Below, in pieces: positions 37,759 through 45,966 of a stretch of 64,000 nucleotides of DNA (position 1 is the stretch's first letter; each line of letters starts with the position of its first letter). The position numbers and the translations under genes were made by a program. This DNA comes from a virus. Below the pieces are notes generated by a model, which was not told the origin of the DNA, searched no databases, and worked only from the letters and a program-made list of their open reading frames with translations. The stretch lies in the IMG/VR virus record IMGVR_UViG_3300033153_008203, positions 81,070 through 145,069 of that record. One strand, 5' to 3'.

Positions 37759-40700
37759 TAGATATTGCTCCTGCTAGGTCTTGAGTTTCTAGTTTTACTG
37801 ATTCCTTTTCTAATCACTTTACTATTTACATTATTGTACCCTTTAATCATTCCTGGCAAACCCCTGCTAAGAATCATATCGCTCTCTATGGAAAATCTTT
37901 CTTGAGGTCTTGCTGCATCTCTTTTATTATCAGCTTGCTTTCTTCTGTAACTGTTCTCTATTACAAGCTCAATTGTTCCTGGCATAGGCGCTTTCTTAGA
38001 AGCTGGCATATCACCAAAAGAACCACCAAATGAAACTGCACTAATAACAAGTGATTGACCAAACTCTGTGTATTCCATTGTAAATGCAAGTAGCGCTAGT
38101 ACCATAGCATCTAGCTCATGGTCTCCAACTCTCTTATTTCCCTGAGCATATACTGGCGCACCAGACTGAGTCCTTCTTTCAACTACGTAACCAAGCAACT
38201 CTTGCTCAAGTTCATCGTCATGTTTTGACAACTCTATTAGGTCGTGCTCAAAATACCTTACTGAGTTCTCTATCATGTATGGCTTAGCAGGCTTATTTTC
38301 CGTTATACCAGTCCTTATGTTTCTGGTTTCAAGAGTACCGCCAGCACTAATACCTTTTACATATCTAAGCATAGAATCAGGATGAGCTGCACCTACCTCA
38401 CTAAGACTCTTTTCTCCAAACTGTTGAAGCAACTCTATTTGAGTCGTACCGAATCCAGCATCACAATAAATATGTGCACATTGCCAGTATTTATTTACTT
38501 CTCTTATTTTGTCTATTGCTATTAACTGAGTCCATCCAACTCTATCTACACAGTGTTTTGCTACAATTCTATATTTATTCTTAGCTGTGTCGTGCCCTAT
38601 AATACAAATCTGCGTACCTATGGCTGTGTCGTTCCAGTCCACACCCATTGTATAGATCCATCCATCCATTCTTTTCTGTTCTTCATACTTGTATTCCGTT
38701 AAAGCCTTATCAACATACTGGTTCTGATAAACGCCTTCTACTTCTTCTCCAAACTCAGCAAGGATCTCGTGCTGATATCCGGCCTCTGTTCCAGCATCAA
38801 GCCTGGCATCCCTATCCATCTGATCATTCCAGAAAGGAAGAACTGTTGAAGGATAATGAAACTCTCTAAATCTTGAGTCATGGCACTGGTCATAGAAACG
38901 CTCTCTACGACCTGTTGGAGTACTACTAGTCCATAACGTAACATTTGGGTTAGTATAAAGAATCGCTCCAATAGCATTAAGGTCATCAGGATCAAGGTAA
39001 TCGGCCTCGTCAAGATATAGTGCATCAGCAGAGTTATGAACAATAACATTATTTGCTATAAAATTATGTGTATCGCTAACCTCTATGTCATATGCTAACT
39101 CTTTCCCGATATAGAATATGGATTTAATTGTATCCAGAACGACATTATTGCTTTCAGACTTGTGATATTGGCTCTTAGTTTTATGTTTAACTAAATCAAA
39201 AACTTCAGCGCAAATCTCTTCTTTTCCATAAATATATCCTATATCAGACAAAAACCTTCTAACATAAAAGCCAGATCTAACTTTAACGATATATTGTTTA
39301 GCAGTATTATAGTGCTCCCATTTCTTATCTCTTTCTTGTATTTTTGATACAACTCCGAGTTCAGCTAGTAATTCTTGTAGCTCATGAGCCAACCGCTTAG
39401 ATACTGTGCAATATCCGATCTCTACTTGTGGTCCTCTCTTTTGATTAGAGTAACAGCACCAGCCATCTGTTGCAAACAGTTTTCTTATGAATAGTTTTTT
39501 ATTCTCTTTTGTGCTTGTTTTGATTATAGATGGGACGTGCTTATCGTATGAGAGTTTGTTTGCAACTTCATACTTTTCTAGAATGTCTAGAATGTGTTTA
39601 TGTTTTATTTTAAGACCACTTACCCTGATATTTTTAGTGTTTTTCGTTTCTTTCTTATTTTGAATACCAAAATAAACGTCCTTTTTATCAAGAATGTTGG
39701 TAAAATCATTAAGAATTTTTACATTTTCATTTATAAAATCAATAGCACCACGATCAATTACCTTCTTACCACAGCTTCCATCACCTATCATATATGCTGC
39801 AAACGATATCTCATCTTCATCTAACGCATTAGCTTTCTCAAGATCATAGTCAACAACATAAGACAGATTATCTCCTACTCTCCAGTCTTTAAGGCTTTTC
39901 CATTCAAATTTATTCCCAGCCCTAACCACATTAGAATCATGTCTAGTACCAACTCTTCCATATAGTTCATGATCTTTGCTGCAACTTATTGATCTTCCTG
40001 ACTCAAGTTTAACTTCAAACAGATCTTTTACATTTGACTCAAAAACATGACTAACTGTTCCAACCACTTTATTATTATACTCATCAACTGAAACAACTCT
40101 GTCTCCAACCATAATGTCTTTAATGTTCTTTGCTTTACCTGAAGCCATTAGTACTGCAGAATCGCACCTTAAGCACTGGCCTCTTACACCGTCTCCCTTA
40201 GATCCGCTTCTAGAACCAGAAGTAAACAGTTTTATAATAGATCCATTATGTAGCTCTATTTCTGCATAAGGAGTCTTAACATTTCTTTTGAGGGAATTTT
40301 TTAAATCATTAGAATCAAATATAAGCTCTATCAATCTGTCATAAATGACCTGAGCATGAGACTTCTGTGGGCATACAACAAGAATATCATGACCATTTCT
40401 AGTAGACGCATTGTACAATATGTTTATGCAAAGGGAATCTGTTTTTCCTGATCTACGACCAATTCGTGAAATTTTTCTTTTTGCATCACACCTAAGCATT
40501 GTAGCTTGATATTCTATGTCATCTCTAGATGTACGTGGGTGCCAATCAAGAACAGCAGCTGCCCATCCAATAGGATCAAGCAAAGAGTTTGCTGCTTTTG
40601 CTTGTGCATCAGTTAAGGTTTTGCCTGATTGCTTTGCAAGCTTATATGCTGCCGGAAATATACCGGTACAATCTGCATCGAAAGTTCCATCCTTCGATTT

Positions 40701-40766
40701 AGCCATTACCTTTTCTCTACAACGAAGACACTCTTCGCTTATGTTAGGATCATTAAAATCTGGCAT
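37758..40766 (-). CDS. terL: Terminase large subunit, interrupted by an intein (1002 aa; extein 621 aa)
   Basis: The ATPase has Walker A RIGRRSGKT (residues 101-109) and, after removal of the 381-aa intein, Walker B ALYLDEAD (D586, E587) plus the coupling motif SSTPTGRR. The nuclease domain shows MGVDWND, CDAGFGTTQ and GDHELDAMVLA, the three acidic motifs of the RNase H-like packaging nuclease. The intein sits between VRGQ and SADALYLDE, immediately before Walker B. The N-terminus has ECLRC with a third Cys at 33. Upstream there is no good Shine-Dalgarno; instead the plus-strand element ATTCCCGCCGAAATAAA occupies the leader. It drives DNA packaging at the portal. Confidence 0.95.
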   Translation of the reverse strand: MPDFNDPNISEECLRCREKVMAKSKDGTFDADCTGIFPAAYKLAKQSGKTLTDAQAKAANSLLDPIGWAAAVLDWHPRTSRDDIEYQATMLRCDAKRKISRIGRRSGKTDSLCINILYNASTRNGHDILVVCPQKSHAQVIYDRLIELIFDSNDLKNSLKRNVKTPYAEIELHNGSIIKLFTSGSRSGSKGDGVRGQCLRCDSAVLMASGKAKNIKDIMVGDRVVSVDEYNNKVVGTVSHVFESNVKDLFEVKLESGRSISCSKDHELYGRVGTRHDSNVVRAGNKFEWKSLKDWRVGDNLSYVVDYDLEKANALDEDEISFAAYMIGDGSCGKKVIDRGAIDFINENVKILNDFTNILDKKDVYFGIQNKKETKNTKNIRVSGLKIKHKHILDILEKYEVANKLSYDKHVPSIIKTSTKENKKLFIRKLFATDGWCCYSNQKRGPQVEIGYCTVSKRLAHELQELLAELGVVSKIQERDKKWEHYNTAKQYIVKVRSGFYVRRFLSDIGYIYGKEEICAEVFDLVKHKTKSQYHKSESNNVVLDTIKSIFYIGKELAYDIEVSDTHNFIANNVIVHNSADALYLDEADYLDPDDLNAIGAILYTNPNVTLWTSSTPTGRRERFYDQCHDSRFREFHYPSTVLPFWNDQMDRDARLDAGTEAGYQHEILAEFGEEVEGVYQNQYVDKALTEYKYEEQKRMDGWIYTMGVDWNDTAIGTQICIIGHDTAKNKYRIVAKHCVDRVGWTQLIAIDKIREVNKYWQCAHIYCDAGFGTTQIELLQQFGEKSLSEVGAAHPDSMLRYVKGISAGGTLETRNIRTGITENKPAKPYMIENSVRYFEHDLIELSKHDDELEQELLGYVVERRTQSGAPVYAQGNKRVGDHELDAMVLALLAFTMEYTEFGQSLVISAVSFGGSFGDMPASKKAPMPGTIELVIENSYRRKQADNKRDAARPQERFSIESDMILSRGLPGMIKGYNNVNSKVIRKGISKTRNSRPSRSNI
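39033..40175 (-). mobile_element. Intein with LAGLIDADG homing endonuclease in TerL (381 aa)
   Basis: It starts at Cys198 (CLRCDSAVLM), with a block-A VGDRVVSVDEY and a block-B SCSKDHELYG, and ends YDIEVSDTHNFIANNVIVHN before Ser579. The endonuclease core shows two LAGLIDADG-type motifs (AAYMIGDGSCG and RKLFATDGWC). All splicing residues are present. It is close in length to the other intein in this window and uses the same +1 Ser, but the sequences are clearly different. Confidence 0.95.
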
Positions 40767-40768
40767 AT

Positions 40769-40797
40769 TATTTAAAGAATTCCCGCCGAAATAAAAA
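40769..40797 (+). repeat. Copy of the ATTCCCGCC(G)AAATAAA element in the TerL leader
   Basis: The sequence TTTAAAGAATTCCCGCCGAAATAAA lies directly upstream of the TerL start, in the orientation opposite to the gene. A close copy (AATTCCGCCGAAATAAA) occurs at 57956-57979 and looser copies occur through 61.9-63.7 kb. It could be a regulator or polymerase binding site. Confidence 0.5.
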
Positions 40798-40808
40798 GTT
40801 TTATCATA

Positions 40809-41201
40809 TTATCTATATCCGTAGTTAGAACGCATAGATGTGCTTCTATTGTTTGATTTTCCAAAGAGAGCTCTTGTTACTCTTGACATTGCATAACCAG
40901 CAGCTGCTCCTGCAATACCTCCGCCCATTCTTCCTCTAGGTAGTGCTATGCCTCCTGCTCTTAATGGGGTTGCTCTTCTAGCTGCTGCTAGACCAGTTCT
41001 TGCTCCTCTTGCTGCTCCTGCTCCAAAACCTCCAGCACGAGAAATACTTCTTAATGCACTTCCTCCATACCTTGCACCTAAATATGCTCCTCCTGCAGTC
41101 GTTGCAAATGATGTAGTACCTGGCGCATATCTACTTGCAGCCCCATAGCCACCTATACCTGCTGCTGCTACTCCTGCAGTCACTAAATTTGGATTTGGCA
41201 T
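40809..41201 (-). CDS. Gly/Ala/Arg-rich hydrophobic virion-operon protein, 130 aa
   Basis: Not recognised. Extremely rich in Gly, Ala and Arg (GAGAARGARTGLAAARRATP; RMGGGIAGAAAGYAMSRV), with short hydrophobic Gly-zipper-like stretches. It forms a set with the next two genes and with the hydrophobic N-terminus of the nuclease gene. Such small membrane-active proteins in a late operon may be ejected with DNA or line a channel. Expression order: just before the terminase gene. Confidence 0.6.
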   Translation of the reverse strand: MPNPNLVTAGVAAAGIGGYGAASRYAPGTTSFATTAGGAYLGARYGGSALRSISRAGGFGAGAARGARTGLAAARRATPLRAGGIALPRGRMGGGIAGAAAGYAMSRVTRALFGKSNNRSTSMRSNYGYR

Positions 41202-41212
41202 TTTGTTCTCCT

Positions 41213-41860
41213 CTACCTTATGTGTGAGTAATAAGCCTCGTTTCCTAATGCATTCCTAGCATTAAGATGGCTTCGTTGAACTTCTCTAAGAGACCTTTGT
41301 CTCATTGTATAAGCAGTCCCAAACGGATCATGGAAACCACCACCAGTTTCATACTGCTTTAATCTACGTCCATATTCCATAGCTTTCCTAGGCGCTGTTG
41401 TAACAAAGTCATACATTGCTCCTGTAACCGCTGCTGCTGCAAGAAATCCTGCACCTCCGCCTATTACAGTTCCAGCTCCTAATGCATATCTTGCGGCTAT
41501 GATCCCAGATTTGGATCCTTTTTTAATAGCAGCTTTCTGAAAAGTTCCAACTCCAAGCCCAGTCATTGCTGCTTTTCCTAGTCCACCACCTACACGTGCT
41601 CCTGCTGCATATGCTGCTGCACCTATGGAATACTCAAAAGCTAGCTGACCAGGACTCATACCAGAATACAAACCAAGCCCAATACCAGCAAGACCCATCT
41701 TTGTGCCAAGCCCAAATTTAACTGATGCTGATGCTGATTTGTACCATTGTACAGGATTTAACCCTTTACCTATATTTTGACCAGGAGTAGAAATCCACCA
41801 TTCTTTAAATGGCCCAATACTTTGTGCTCCTGATCTACTAGCTGTTTGCTGTACGGCCAT
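41213..41860 (-). CDS. Gly/Ala-rich hydrophobic virion-operon protein, 215 aa
   Basis: Not recognised. The central ~130 residues are a series of hydrophobic Gly/Ala-rich segments (GLAGIGLGLYSGMSPG, GAGTVIGGGAGFLAAAAVTGAMY) compatible with membrane insertion or glycine-zipper helices. The C-terminus is basic and polar (MRQRSLREVQRSHLNARNALG). It overlaps the upstream gene by one base. A pore-forming or DNA-ejection protein is a reasonable inference, not shown. Confidence 0.6.
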   Translation of the reverse strand: MAVQQTASRSGAQSIGPFKEWWISTPGQNIGKGLNPVQWYKSASASVKFGLGTKMGLAGIGLGLYSGMSPGQLAFEYSIGAAAYAAGARVGGGLGKAAMTGLGVGTFQKAAIKKGSKSGIIAARYALGAGTVIGGGAGFLAAAAVTGAMYDFVTTAPRKAMEYGRRLKQYETGGGFHDPFGTAYTMRQRSLREVQRSHLNARNALGNEAYYSHIR

Positions 41861-42252
41861 TAACCTCTCCTAAGATTATTAAGAGACAATGTTAAATCTC
41901 CATTATCAGCAAACTGACCCGGTGTCATTCCTTTCCTATATTGTTCTCTAATGGCTGGATTAAATAGCATTGGCTCACTTGGCATAGTGCCTTCTGTACT
42001 TACTGATCTAGGATTTCTCATTGAATACGGTTCAAATATAGATTGATTAATAGCACTATATGCAGGCTTAACTACTCCATAGTATCCTGCTGCTCCTACC
42101 AATCCAGCTGTCGCTATGTTTTGAGCATTATGTACTGCTCGTGGTGCTGCTGCTGCTATAGATGCAGGCGCTCCTTTTACAGATGCAGCTGCTCCTTTTA
42201 ACGTCGCTTTAGCTCTTGCTATTTTTCTTAATTGTGCAAACCCAAGTGCCAT
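41860..42252 (-). CDS. Ala-rich small virion-operon protein, 130 aa
   Basis: Not recognised. The N-terminal half is Ala/Lys-rich and helical (ARAKATLKGAAASVKGAPASIAAAA) followed by a short hydrophobic Gly segment (GLVGAAGYYGVV). The C-terminus is polar with PSEPMLFNPAIREQYRKGMTPGQFADNGDL. It has one-base overlaps with both neighbours. It belongs to the same hydrophobic gene set. Confidence 0.58.
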   Translation of the reverse strand: MALGFAQLRKIARAKATLKGAAASVKGAPASIAAAAPRAVHNAQNIATAGLVGAAGYYGVVKPAYSAINQSIFEPYSMRNPRSVSTEGTMPSEPMLFNPAIREQYRKGMTPGQFADNGDLTLSLNNLRRG

Positions 42253-43154
42253 TAACTATACCCCATGCTAGCATGTCTTCTTCCACCGTTCTTTGCTGCT
42301 TGAAACATGTATTCTGTTTTATTTCCATCCATCATATTACTAATATTAACATTTTGTAACTGATTAAAGGTGGAAACTTCTTGATCATTATAGAACTGCT
42401 CTCTTTTATTAATAAAGTTTCCTAGTGCTCCTTTGACTCCTTTAACATCAAAACTATACTTATTGGTCGTAAATAAATCATTGACACGCTGTGCAGATAC
42501 GCCTAGCTTAGTTGGGAGCTTTTCGGCATCTAATTGTCCTGTTGCTACTTCAAGATTTATCCTTTGTCTAACCCTATTTACTTTTGCCATAGTTTGCTTG
42601 AAAGCTTCTTCATCAGCTTCCCATTCGTAAACTATCTTCTGTGATGGATCGCTTCTCAAATGATATTCTATTTTTCCCATTCTTGATCCATTAAGAATAG
42701 CATAAGTATTAACCTGATCAAAGCTCTTTTGCAGTGGAAGACCTCTTGCCTTTACTTGTGCAAAAACTTTTGCTCCAACAGACTTAATATCTGAAACAGT
42801 ATCATCTTTATAGATAACATCAGCATAACCAGCCAACCCATGTTTATCACTATATATGTACTTCTCTATCTGACTGACATTTTTGTCTTTAGCCATCTTC
42901 ATGGCCTCAGCATATTCGTGAAATGCGGTTCCTACAGTAGCAGCTGTTTCTGGTTCTCTTTCTTCTAGTAGGTCTCCCCACATTGGATTAGGACCTTGTG
43001 GTGCTGTGAGCATCTCATATAGCTCTTCCTCTGACTTACCAAGATAACTCATACCTAGCAATTCGTGCTTCTTTACTCTGGTTGCTGCGCCATACATAAA
43101 GTATCCAGTTGCACCTATTCCTCCAGCAGCCAACAGTTTTCTCCATCCTGCCAT
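42252..43154 (-). CDS. PD-(D/E)XK nuclease (RecB/Cas4-like) with hydrophobic N-terminus, 300 aa
   Basis: The nuclease core is visible in order: GTAFHEYAE (H79), GYADVIY (D112), SDIKS (D122-x-K124) and FDQVNTY (Q147-x3-Y151). This is the motif set of the RecB/Cas4 branch of PD-(D/E)XK enzymes. Residues 7-23 are a hydrophobic Gly/Ala segment (LLAAGGIGATGYFMYGAA) like those of the three following genes. Unusually the gene lies inside the late virion operon, next to small hydrophobic proteins rather than replication genes. It could trim packaged ends or be injected to attack host DNA or rival elements. Confidence 0.8.
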   Translation of the reverse strand: MAGWRKLLAAGGIGATGYFMYGAATRVKKHELLGMSYLGKSEEELYEMLTAPQGPNPMWGDLLEEREPETAATVGTAFHEYAEAMKMAKDKNVSQIEKYIYSDKHGLAGYADVIYKDDTVSDIKSVGAKVFAQVKARGLPLQKSFDQVNTYAILNGSRMGKIEYHLRSDPSQKIVYEWEADEEAFKQTMAKVNRVRQRINLEVATGQLDAEKLPTKLGVSAQRVNDLFTTNKYSFDVKGVKGALGNFINKREQFYNDQEVSTFNQLQNVNISNMMDGNKTEYMFQAAKNGGRRHASMGYS

Positions 43155-43155
43155 A

Positions 43156-43977
43156 TTAGCCCTCTGTTATATCTTTAGCTGCTTCTACTTGAGTCATTTC
43201 TATCTCGTCTTTTAATGATTCTAGCTCTGCTCTAAAGTTACTCATCTGAGATGACGGATCACCAGTATCTCTTGTCTTAAGTGCAGCAGCTCTCTTCCAT
43301 TTCTCTTTCCTTGATCCAACCATACATTCTACAAGCTTCATCTTTCTAATCTTAAGTCGCTCTTTTATGTCCCATGCAGTATGCACAACAGTCTGATGAT
43401 ATGGTGCACCTAAATTAGTAACTCCAACGATATTGTTCTGAGTAAGGTCTTGTCCATCTTCTTTTGATAGTGCAATATTGCATCTCATCTCAAATATCTC
43501 TATCTCTGCAAGCTCATTTACCATTGTAAGATCTGTCATGTCTTGTGGGTTTACATTATACTCTTCTATAAATCTTTTTCTAAAAAAGGTAAGAAGCTCT
43601 ACTTCTGGTAAGCATTGCCTGCCTACTGGTGGCTTACCCATCTCATATAGCGGGCATCTTTCTTTAAATTTACATTTATCTCCGGCACAAATCAAAGGGA
43701 TTAGGCTTTGAACGCCAGTACTTGCTGCTTGCACATGTTTTCTGAGCCTGCCTGCTTCATCAGCAGTAAGTGTGATGTCGCTATAATTATCTAGGTTCAT
43801 ATCTAAAAAGCTAAAGAAGTCAGTCTTTTGTACAGAGCCATCTTCTTTTAGAAGTCTACCATCTAAGCTATACATGACATTTTTCTGATATCCCTTTGTT
43901 TCTCTGTCTTCTTTTTTCTTTATATTCTTTATTGTTTTAGATAAGGTTTCCATCTTATCTTCTTTTTTTTCTTTCAT
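43156..43977 (-). CDS. Cys-cluster protein near the terminase, 273 aa
   Basis: Not recognised with certainty. The middle has CAGDKCKFKERCPLYEMG followed by GRQCLPE: four cysteines in a C-x4-C-x5-C-x11-C arrangement that could hold Zn or an Fe-S cluster. The rest is helical and charged, with a basic region after (IKERLKIRKMKLVECMVGSRKEKWKRAAALK) that may bind DNA. Its place at the head of the packaging module, before the nuclease and terminase genes, makes a small-terminase-like role possible, but I cannot show it. Good SD (AGGAGACTG-ATG). Confidence 0.6.
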   Translation of the reverse strand: MKEKKEDKMETLSKTIKNIKKKEDRETKGYQKNVMYSLDGRLLKEDGSVQKTDFFSFLDMNLDNYSDITLTADEAGRLRKHVQAASTGVQSLIPLICAGDKCKFKERCPLYEMGKPPVGRQCLPEVELLTFFRKRFIEEYNVNPQDMTDLTMVNELAEIEIFEMRCNIALSKEDGQDLTQNNIVGVTNLGAPYHQTVVHTAWDIKERLKIRKMKLVECMVGSRKEKWKRAAALKTRDTGDPSSQMSNFRAELESLKDEIEMTQVEAAKDITEG

Positions 43978-43984
43978 CAGTCTC

Positions 43985-44284
43985 CTATCTACCTATGCTC
44001 TTGCTAAGTACTTCTACCATCTTTCTTTTATGCTTCATATCATCATCAACATATTCAACGTAAATATCATCGACTATTTTGTATCCGCAGTGCTTTAGTT
44101 TGTCTATTACTAAGTCCCAAAACTCATGTGTATCTATATTATTTCCACTCTTAAACGGAAAGCCGATTGATTCCGCTAATTCATCAGACAATCTCTCACT
44201 ATTTTTGTCTTTCATAAGATTGTCCGCTTCAAGTATCTTCCTTAACGAACCTCTCCATTCTTTTCCTGTGGGCTCTGATTCCAT
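43985..44284 (-). CDS. Small hypothetical protein, 99 aa
   Basis: Not recognised. Charged, helical N-terminus (RGSLRKILEADNLMKDKNSERLSDELAESIG) and an alternating C-terminal part with Tyr/Val/Asp (IVDDIYVEYVDDD). Start overlaps the stop of the upstream gene by one base. Second gene of the late operon that begins at the promoter near 44530. Confidence 0.6.
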   Translation of the reverse strand: MESEPTGKEWRGSLRKILEADNLMKDKNSERLSDELAESIGFPFKSGNNIDTHEFWDLVIDKLKHCGYKIVDDIYVEYVDDDMKHKRKMVEVLSKSIGR

Positions 44285-44496
44285 TATTTCTCCTTATAAA
44301 ACGTGTCGTAAATATGCGATAACTGTTTTTGAATACCCTCAGCATAAAACGCTTCAAACAATTCTTTGGCTTTCATTGCATATCCGCAATCTTTACCATG
44401 TTCACTGTTTTCAGCAAACCACCTGTAGCGTTCTGTTTGGGCTTTATCTAATAAGAGCCTTAGCTCTTCTAGTTCTTCGATGAGATTTTTAGGCAT
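44284..44496 (-). CDS. Small hypothetical protein, 70 aa; first gene of the late operon
   Basis: Not recognised. Helical and charged (IEELEELRLLLDKAQTERYRWF). It is the first gene after an extended -10 promoter (TGGTATAAT, 44526-44534) and follows the terminator that closes the accessory operon, so the long late transcript probably begins here. SD CTGGAGGAAC-ATG. Confidence 0.6.
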   Translation of the reverse strand: MPKNLIEELEELRLLLDKAQTERYRWFAENSEHGKDCGYAMKAKELFEAFYAEGIQKQLSHIYDTFYKEK

Positions 44497-44525
44497 GTTC
44501 CTCCAGATATAATATGCTAATAAAC

Positions 44526-44534
44526 ATTATACCA
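44526..44534 (-). promoter_or_regulatory. Extended -10 promoter for the late virion operon
   Basis: The minus strand reads TGGTATAAT about 30 nt upstream of the 70-aa gene, with no good -35 hexamer (ATAGCG at the expected spacing). It is the only promoter-like sequence seen between the terminator at 44588-44617 and the start of the ~44-kb late gene block. Confidence 0.55.
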
Positions 44535-44587
44535 TGGATTTATTTTGGCGCTATACCTATATTAAACAATTTGAAAAGAAGAATGAA

Positions 44588-44617
44588 GAAAAAAAGAAAG
44601 GCCCCAATAGGGGCCTT
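44588..44617 (-). terminator. Intrinsic terminator closing the accessory operon
   Basis: On the minus strand AAGGCCCC-TATT-GGGGCCTT forms an 8-bp stem with a 4-nt loop, followed by TCTTTTTTTC. It lies 3 bp after the stop of the gene ending at 44620 and separates the accessory genes from the late virion operon. Confidence 0.93.
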
Positions 44618-44619
44618 AG

Positions 44620-45141
44620 TTATTCATCGTTGTTTTTTGGAAGTAGTCCTCCCCAGACTGATGGCATGTCTGTAGGTGAGGTTGATGTTGATCCACCATC
44701 CGGTATTGGATAACTAGGAAGAAGAGGATCATAAGGAGCAATATCATTATATCCTCCTGGCAATGGTTGTGGCATTGTGTTAATTGGCCCACCAATCATT
44801 GTATTAGTGTTTATCCATTGTTGACCACGCATAGAATTTATCTCATCCTGCATCTGCCTTCTAATGATTTCTACAGTCTCTTCAACGTTTTTTATTCCAT
44901 CAACATATTCTTCTAGTTCTGTCAGAAGAATCCTTTCTACTAGTTCAAGTTGATTTTGAACAAAATGTATGTTTCTCACGTCCTCAGCACATGCTTCTTT
45001 AACTAAGTCACTTATAAGCTTTAATGCTTCCTTCTTAATAGTATACTTATCACTAATGAAGCCTGACGCTGGTGCTATCTTTTTACGCTTAATACCTAAG
45101 ATAGATCAAAGCTTCTTATTGTTGAAAATTCTCCCGCACAT
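44620..45141 (-). CDS. Helical protein with an in-frame UGA at codon 12 (recoding or nonsense)
   Basis: A good Shine-Dalgarno (GAAAGGAGAATAAT) precedes an ATG at 45141 that reads MCGRIFNNKKL, then UGA (45106-45108), then continues in the same frame for 161 more codons: SILGIKRKKIAPASG..., a charged helical region and a Pro/Ser/Gly-rich C-terminus. No other good start exists after the UGA; the only in-frame candidate (GTG at 44979, 119 aa) has its SD-like bases too close. So either the UGA is read through (as Trp or other), or the gene is inactivated by one substitution. Followed by a strong terminator. Family not recognised. Confidence 0.6.
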
Positions 45142-45142
45142 A

Positions 45143-45328
45143 TTATTCTCCTTTCTCTTTCTCCTTTATGATGTCTAGCATCTTCTGAATAGATTCATCG
45201 CTTATAATTGATAGCCTCTTAACGGTATGAATGTCTATCTCATCGATAGCAGTATCATTAAGATAAAGGACAAGATTGTAGACCGGAACCAAAAAGTCCC
45301 TTATTTTTTCGCAGCATTCATCGTTCAC
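45143..45328 (-). CDS. Small acidic hypothetical protein, 61 aa
   Basis: Not recognised. Acidic/helical (DDTAIDEIDIHTVKRL is approximated by LNDTAIDEIDIHTVKRLS). Starts with GTG preceded by GGAGAATATA; the GTG overlaps the stop region of thyX (ATAGTG), so it is translationally coupled to it. No motif allows a functional proposal. Confidence 0.55.
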   Translation of the reverse strand: MNDECCEKIRDFLVPVYNLVLYLNDTAIDEIDIHTVKRLSIISDESIQKMLDIIKEKEKGE

Positions 45329-45966
45329 TATATTCTCCTTATAATTTCTTCTTCATAGTCATTTTCATATGTTTCAAATACTATAGGAGCATACTGTTTA
45401 ACTATGTCTAGCATTATCATAGCTGCACGCCTTATCTCCCACTGAGCATGTTTGTCGCCTCTCTCATTAAAGAAGTTCATCAACGAACGAAAGTTAAAAG
45501 TAGTATCAATAACCGTAGAACATGCATTAGGCAACACATACCGGGCGTCTTCTTTTCTAATCCCCAAATCAACAAGGTCAGTATACATTCTATTAATGGC
45601 TACCATGCCTTCTTCATATACTTCTAAAGCGTATTCATTACTCTTTATACTGTCTGGAGTAATGTAACTAAAATTACTCTCCTTAACATATCGTTGAGAC
45701 TTTTGTGAATAAGAGGCTATCCTGTGTCTCACTAACTGATGTGTAAGACTTCTTGATACGTTACTAAACCTAAATGTAACTGTAGCATGCTCAAGAACAG
45801 AAGTATGTCCATTCTTTATTAGGTGTCTAATTAACTTTTCATGGGAGTCTTCAGTAACCTTGTCATAGCTCTCATAACATGTTCTTCCACAGCTCTCTAT
45901 GACCTTTTCACAATTTGGAGTTACCATGATTAGCTGTACGTCTAACTTTTTATCTTCTGTCATCAT
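45328..45966 (-). CDS. thyX: Flavin-dependent thymidylate synthase ThyX, 212 aa
   Basis: It has the ThyX signature RHRx7S (R80-H81-R82 ... S90 within RHRIASYSQKSQRY) and a normal length for the family (about 210-250 aa). ThyX makes dTMP from dUMP using methylenetetrahydrofolate, FAD and NADPH, supplying thymidylate for phage DNA synthesis. The N-terminal region (CGRTCYESYDKV, HTSVLEHATVTF) is also typical. It is coupled to its neighbours by overlaps (ATGATGA upstream, ATAGTG downstream) and lies next to a MazG-like gene, a nucleotide-metabolism pair common in phages. Confidence 0.95.
   Translation of the reverse strand: MMTEDKKLDVQLIMVTPNCEKVIESCGRTCYESYDKVTEDSHEKLIRHLIKNGHTSVLEHATVTFRFSNVSRSLTHQLVRHRIASYSQKSQRYVKESNFSYITPDSIKSNEYALEVYEEGMVAINRMYTDLVDLGIRKEDARYVLPNACSTVIDTTFNFRSLMNFFNERGDKHAQWEIRRAAMIMLDIVKQYAPIVFETYENDYEEEIIRRI

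Noticed and set aside
18-44496. Many plus-strand open frames of 60-210 codons opposite the late genes
   Set aside because: They follow the minus-strand codon structure, lack Shine-Dalgarno sequences and would overlap long, well-supported genes; they are antisense shadows.
44620-45141. Global recoding of UGA as Trp
   Set aside because: Several genes end naturally at UGA (for example 45963, 47204, 51150, 59063, 59858), and TGG is used for Trp throughout. Only two interior UGA codons are seen, one of them in a gene that is broken twice.
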